Assembly: GCA_025937075.1 (NCBI GenBank)
Contig: JAICSD010000292.1
Coordinates: 1 to 5,892, forward strand
Length of the DNA: 5,892 nucleotides
DNA from: Vicinamibacteria bacterium
Lineage (GTDB): Bacteria > Acidobacteriota > Vicinamibacteria > Vicinamibacterales > 2-12-FULL-66-21
Reading direction: 5' to 3'
Below the pieces are notes generated by a model. It worked only from the letters and a program-made list of their open reading frames with translations, did no database searches and was not told the DNA's origin. Of this stretch, positions 5,370 to 5,892 are shown piece by piece (position 1 is the first letter of the stretch; every line of letters starts with the position of its first letter). The position numbers and the translations under genes are program-made.

Positions 5370-5892
5370 CTATGCAGCCTGTCCGCGTGCGGCGCGCATC
5401 TTCTGGAGCGCCTTCATTTCGATCTGGCGGGCGCGTTCCCGCGTGATCGACAGGCGTCGGCCGATTTCTTCGAGCGTCATCTCGCGGTCGAGCCCGAGCC
5501 CGAAGCGAAGGCGGAGGACTTCGCGTTCGCGATCAGTCAGCGGCGCCATCGCGCGCTCCACCTGTTCCGCGAGTTCGCCGCGCATCGCGGCGTCTTCCGG
5601 CGTCTGCACGGACTCGTCCGGGATCAGATGTCCCAGCGGCGTCTCCCCTTCCTTGCCGAGCGGCGTTTCGAGCGACGTCGGCTGACGCGCGGCTTCGAGC
5701 AGCAGTTCGACCTTCGGGAGCGGCACGCCGGCGCGGCGGGCGAGTTCGTCGGGTGCCGGTTCGCGTCCGAGCTCGCTCGCGAGCAGCGTTCGGGTCCGCA
5801 TCAACCGGTTGAGCGAATCGAAGACATGGACCGGCAGCCGGATCGTGCGGCCGTAGTCTGCGACGGCGCGGCTGACCGACTGCCGGATCCAC
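5370..5892 (-). CDS. RNA polymerase sigma-70 family factor (group 1/2), C-terminal part; 5' end off the window
   Basis: The frame stays open to the right edge, giving 173 residues here, so the true start is outside. The visible part begins in region 2.4 (WIRQSVSRAVADYGRTIRLP), which reads the -10 element; the base-contacting Gln and Arg of RpoD are kept, and its Thr is Ser. Region 3.0 has VHVFD, with the extended -10 contact His kept and the Glu replaced by Asp. Region 3.1 follows (SELGREPAPDELARRAGV), then the region 3.2 type motif (SLETPLG). Region 4.1 is LTDREREVLRLRFGLGLDR, and region 4.2 the -35-reading helix-turn-helix (MTLEEIGRRLSITRERARQI). This is a primary or primary-like factor, not an ECF factor. 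It stops about eight residues after the helix-turn-helix (RAARGQAA) and lacks the usual RpoD tail (HPSRS...LRSFL), so it could be a group 2 paralogue rather than the housekeeping RpoD. It converges on the lipoprotein gene. Confidence 0.93.
   Translation of the reverse strand, partial: WIRQSVSRAVADYGRTIRLPVHVFDSLNRLMRTRTLLASELGREPAPDELARRAGVPLPKVELLLEAARQPTSLETPLGKEGETPLGHLIPDESVQTPEDAAMRGELAEQVERAMAPLTDREREVLRLRFGLGLDREMTLEEIGRRLSITRERARQIEMKALQKMRAARGQAA

Noticed and set aside
5234..5446. A 70-codon + strand frame across the convergent gap
   Set aside because: It begins inside the lipoprotein gene and runs through the hairpins and into the sigma gene; Arg/Ala-rich with no domain.
5802..5804. 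TTG as the start of the sigma factor
   Set aside because: The frame continues upstream with clear region 2.4 and 3.0 sequence up to the window edge, so the start is outside.

Overview
This high-GC window holds five complete genes on the + strand and, at the right edge, the 3' part of a sixth on the - strand. Codon use is strongly GC-biased. The gene content and protein styles (a GNRA-looped terminator, a heptamer repeat, an AP-superfamily lipoprotein, an HDxxS kinase) suit a soil or sediment bacterium of the Acidobacteriota, perhaps the Vicinamibacteria. That placement is an inference from style. No marker gene here proves it.

Layout. Positions 1-225 are non-coding: a terminator hairpin (10-38) for a gene off the left edge, a seven-unit CCATCGT-type heptamer array (47-95), an imperfect hairpin (104-132), and a short leader. 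Positions 226-738 encode a UspA-type universal stress protein. Its stop overlaps, by ATGA, the start of an exported SRPBCC/START-like protein (735-1307). After 44 nt comes a membrane sensor histidine kinase with no partner response regulator in view (1352-2686). After another 48 nt comes a MarR-type winged-helix regulator (2735-3190). Its last 16 nt overlap the start of a large lipoprotein of the alkaline phosphatase superfamily, predicted phosphodiesterase/phosphohydrolase type (3175-5253). The convergent gap 5254-5369 is full of GC-rich inverted repeats with CTTCG loops. At 5370-5892 (- strand, 5' end cut) lies the C-terminal part of a group 1/2 sigma-70 factor.

How they may work together. 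The two overlaps imply two translationally coupled pairs: Usp + SRPBCC, and MarR + AP lipoprotein. The kinase lies between them and may have its own promoter. The five + strand genes could be one run of stress or envelope-response functions, since all face the same way with gaps under 50 nt, but the sequence does not prove a single transcript. The most distinctive module is the MarR regulator fused by overlap to an envelope AP-superfamily enzyme of unknown substrate. No clearly novel multi-gene system is visible; most of the window is recognisable chromosomal housekeeping and signalling.
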